Shown here: one piece after another, positions 40,956-41,242 of the stretch
Numbering within the stretch: position 1 is the first letter of the stretch
Layout of the letters: every line of letters starts with the position of its first letter
Source of the DNA: Pseudomonadota bacterium
Lineage (GTDB): Bacteria; SAR324; XYD2-FULL-50-16; JAHJRI01
Length of the DNA: 41,242 bases
Assembly (NCBI GenBank): GCA_022360105.1
Contig: JAKSDL010000698.1
Span: forward strand, 1 to 41,242
Direction of reading: 5' to 3'
Program-made: the position numbers and the translations under genes
Notes under the pieces: generated by a model
What the model was told of the DNA's origin: nothing
Database searches by the model: none
The model's input: only the letters and a program-made list of their open reading frames with translations

Positions 40956-41242
40956 ATATAGAGCCCGTAATTACCTTGCTTTAAGGGATCAATACTATAA
41001 AAGGAACCAGATAAATCGTCTGATTCCGGTGCTCATAGTATACAGGAAAATAAGTCCGAATCGCAATCTTTTATCTTTGAATATGAAGATAGAAAGCGAA
41101 ATTTTTACCCTGGAGTGATAACAGACAGCCGATAACTGATAACGAAATGATGCAGGCTCAGAAGGTTACCGCACAAAATCGGATGCCTAAAAACTGATCA
41201 GGGCTGTTTGGTTTTACTTTTCATCTGACTGACATAGATTCC
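40956..41242. other. Right-edge region without a complete gene
   Basis: No complete gene is visible. It holds the promoter side of the REC-GAF-kinase and a 15-mer, GATAACTGATAACGA at 41131-41145, identical to the right end of the palindromic element at 8279-8496. A short minus-strand frame enters from the right edge and stops at 41198; it may be the tail of a gene outside the window. Confidence 0.4.

Noticed and set aside
41198..41242. Minus-strand frame entering from the right edge and ending in MKSKTKQP
   Set aside because: Only 14 codons are visible; it may be the end of a gene outside the window but cannot be supported.
1..41242. CRISPR arrays, tRNA or rRNA genes, transposases or phage genes
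   Set aside because: No regularly spaced direct repeats, cloverleaf sequences, rRNA segments or recognisable transposase or phage proteins were seen on reading.

Overview
The window looks like chromosomal DNA from a Gram-negative bacterium of the Desulfobacterota (deltaproteobacterial) type. This is inference from gene content: a TRAP transporter, a reductive-dehalogenase-like Fe-S protein, many REC-histidine kinase fusions, KaiBC outside cyanobacteria, an O-acylhomoserine sulfhydrylase paired with a ThiS-like carrier, outer-membrane and lipoprotein signals, and moderate GC. No rRNA, tRNA, CRISPR array, IS element or phage gene was recognised.

Left part (1-8.2 kb): a lipoprotein, an aldo/keto reductase, the RNA ligase RtcB, a small membrane protein, a degenerate class III cyclase-FHA fusion, an outer-membrane beta-barrel-like protein and a class I/II aminotransferase, mostly as single genes. 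A 218-bp imperfect palindromic element lies at 8279-8496.

8.8-14.4 kb: a minus-strand operon dctP-dctQ-dctM followed 13 bp later by a membrane-anchored reductive-dehalogenase-like protein, with a divergent AraC-type regulator. The layout suggests carboxylate uptake feeding a corrinoid/Fe-S reductase. 14.7-17.8 kb: a Spy/CpxP-like periplasmic protein divergent from a CpxR/CpxA-like two-component pair, with GTAAA-N6-type CpxR-box-like repeats between them.

17.9-30.9 kb is the most unusual region: a minus-strand run of ten signalling genes around kaiC and kaiB. In order of transcription they are a 926-aa membrane sensor kinase, a single-domain receiver, a REC-kinase, KaiC, KaiB, a four-PAS kinase, two more REC-kinases, a CheY-like receiver and a receiver with an unclassified C-terminal domain. 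Several genes overlap by ATGA or lie within a few bases. No kaiA and no DNA-binding output is present, so this looks like a KaiA-independent clock-like or timer-like phosphorelay.

31.7-33.7 kb: an Rrf2 regulator, a ThiS-like protein lacking the C-terminal Gly-Gly, and a Cys/Met-metabolism PLP enzyme, with a perfect 10-bp inverted repeat at the promoter. 33.8-39.2 kb: an exported intradiol dioxygenase-like protein, an exported alpha/beta hydrolase, a small acidic DUF1232-like protein and a two-subunit molybdenum hydroxylase (IorAB type) with a Tat signal. The window ends with another REC-GAF-kinase and about 290 bp without a gene.
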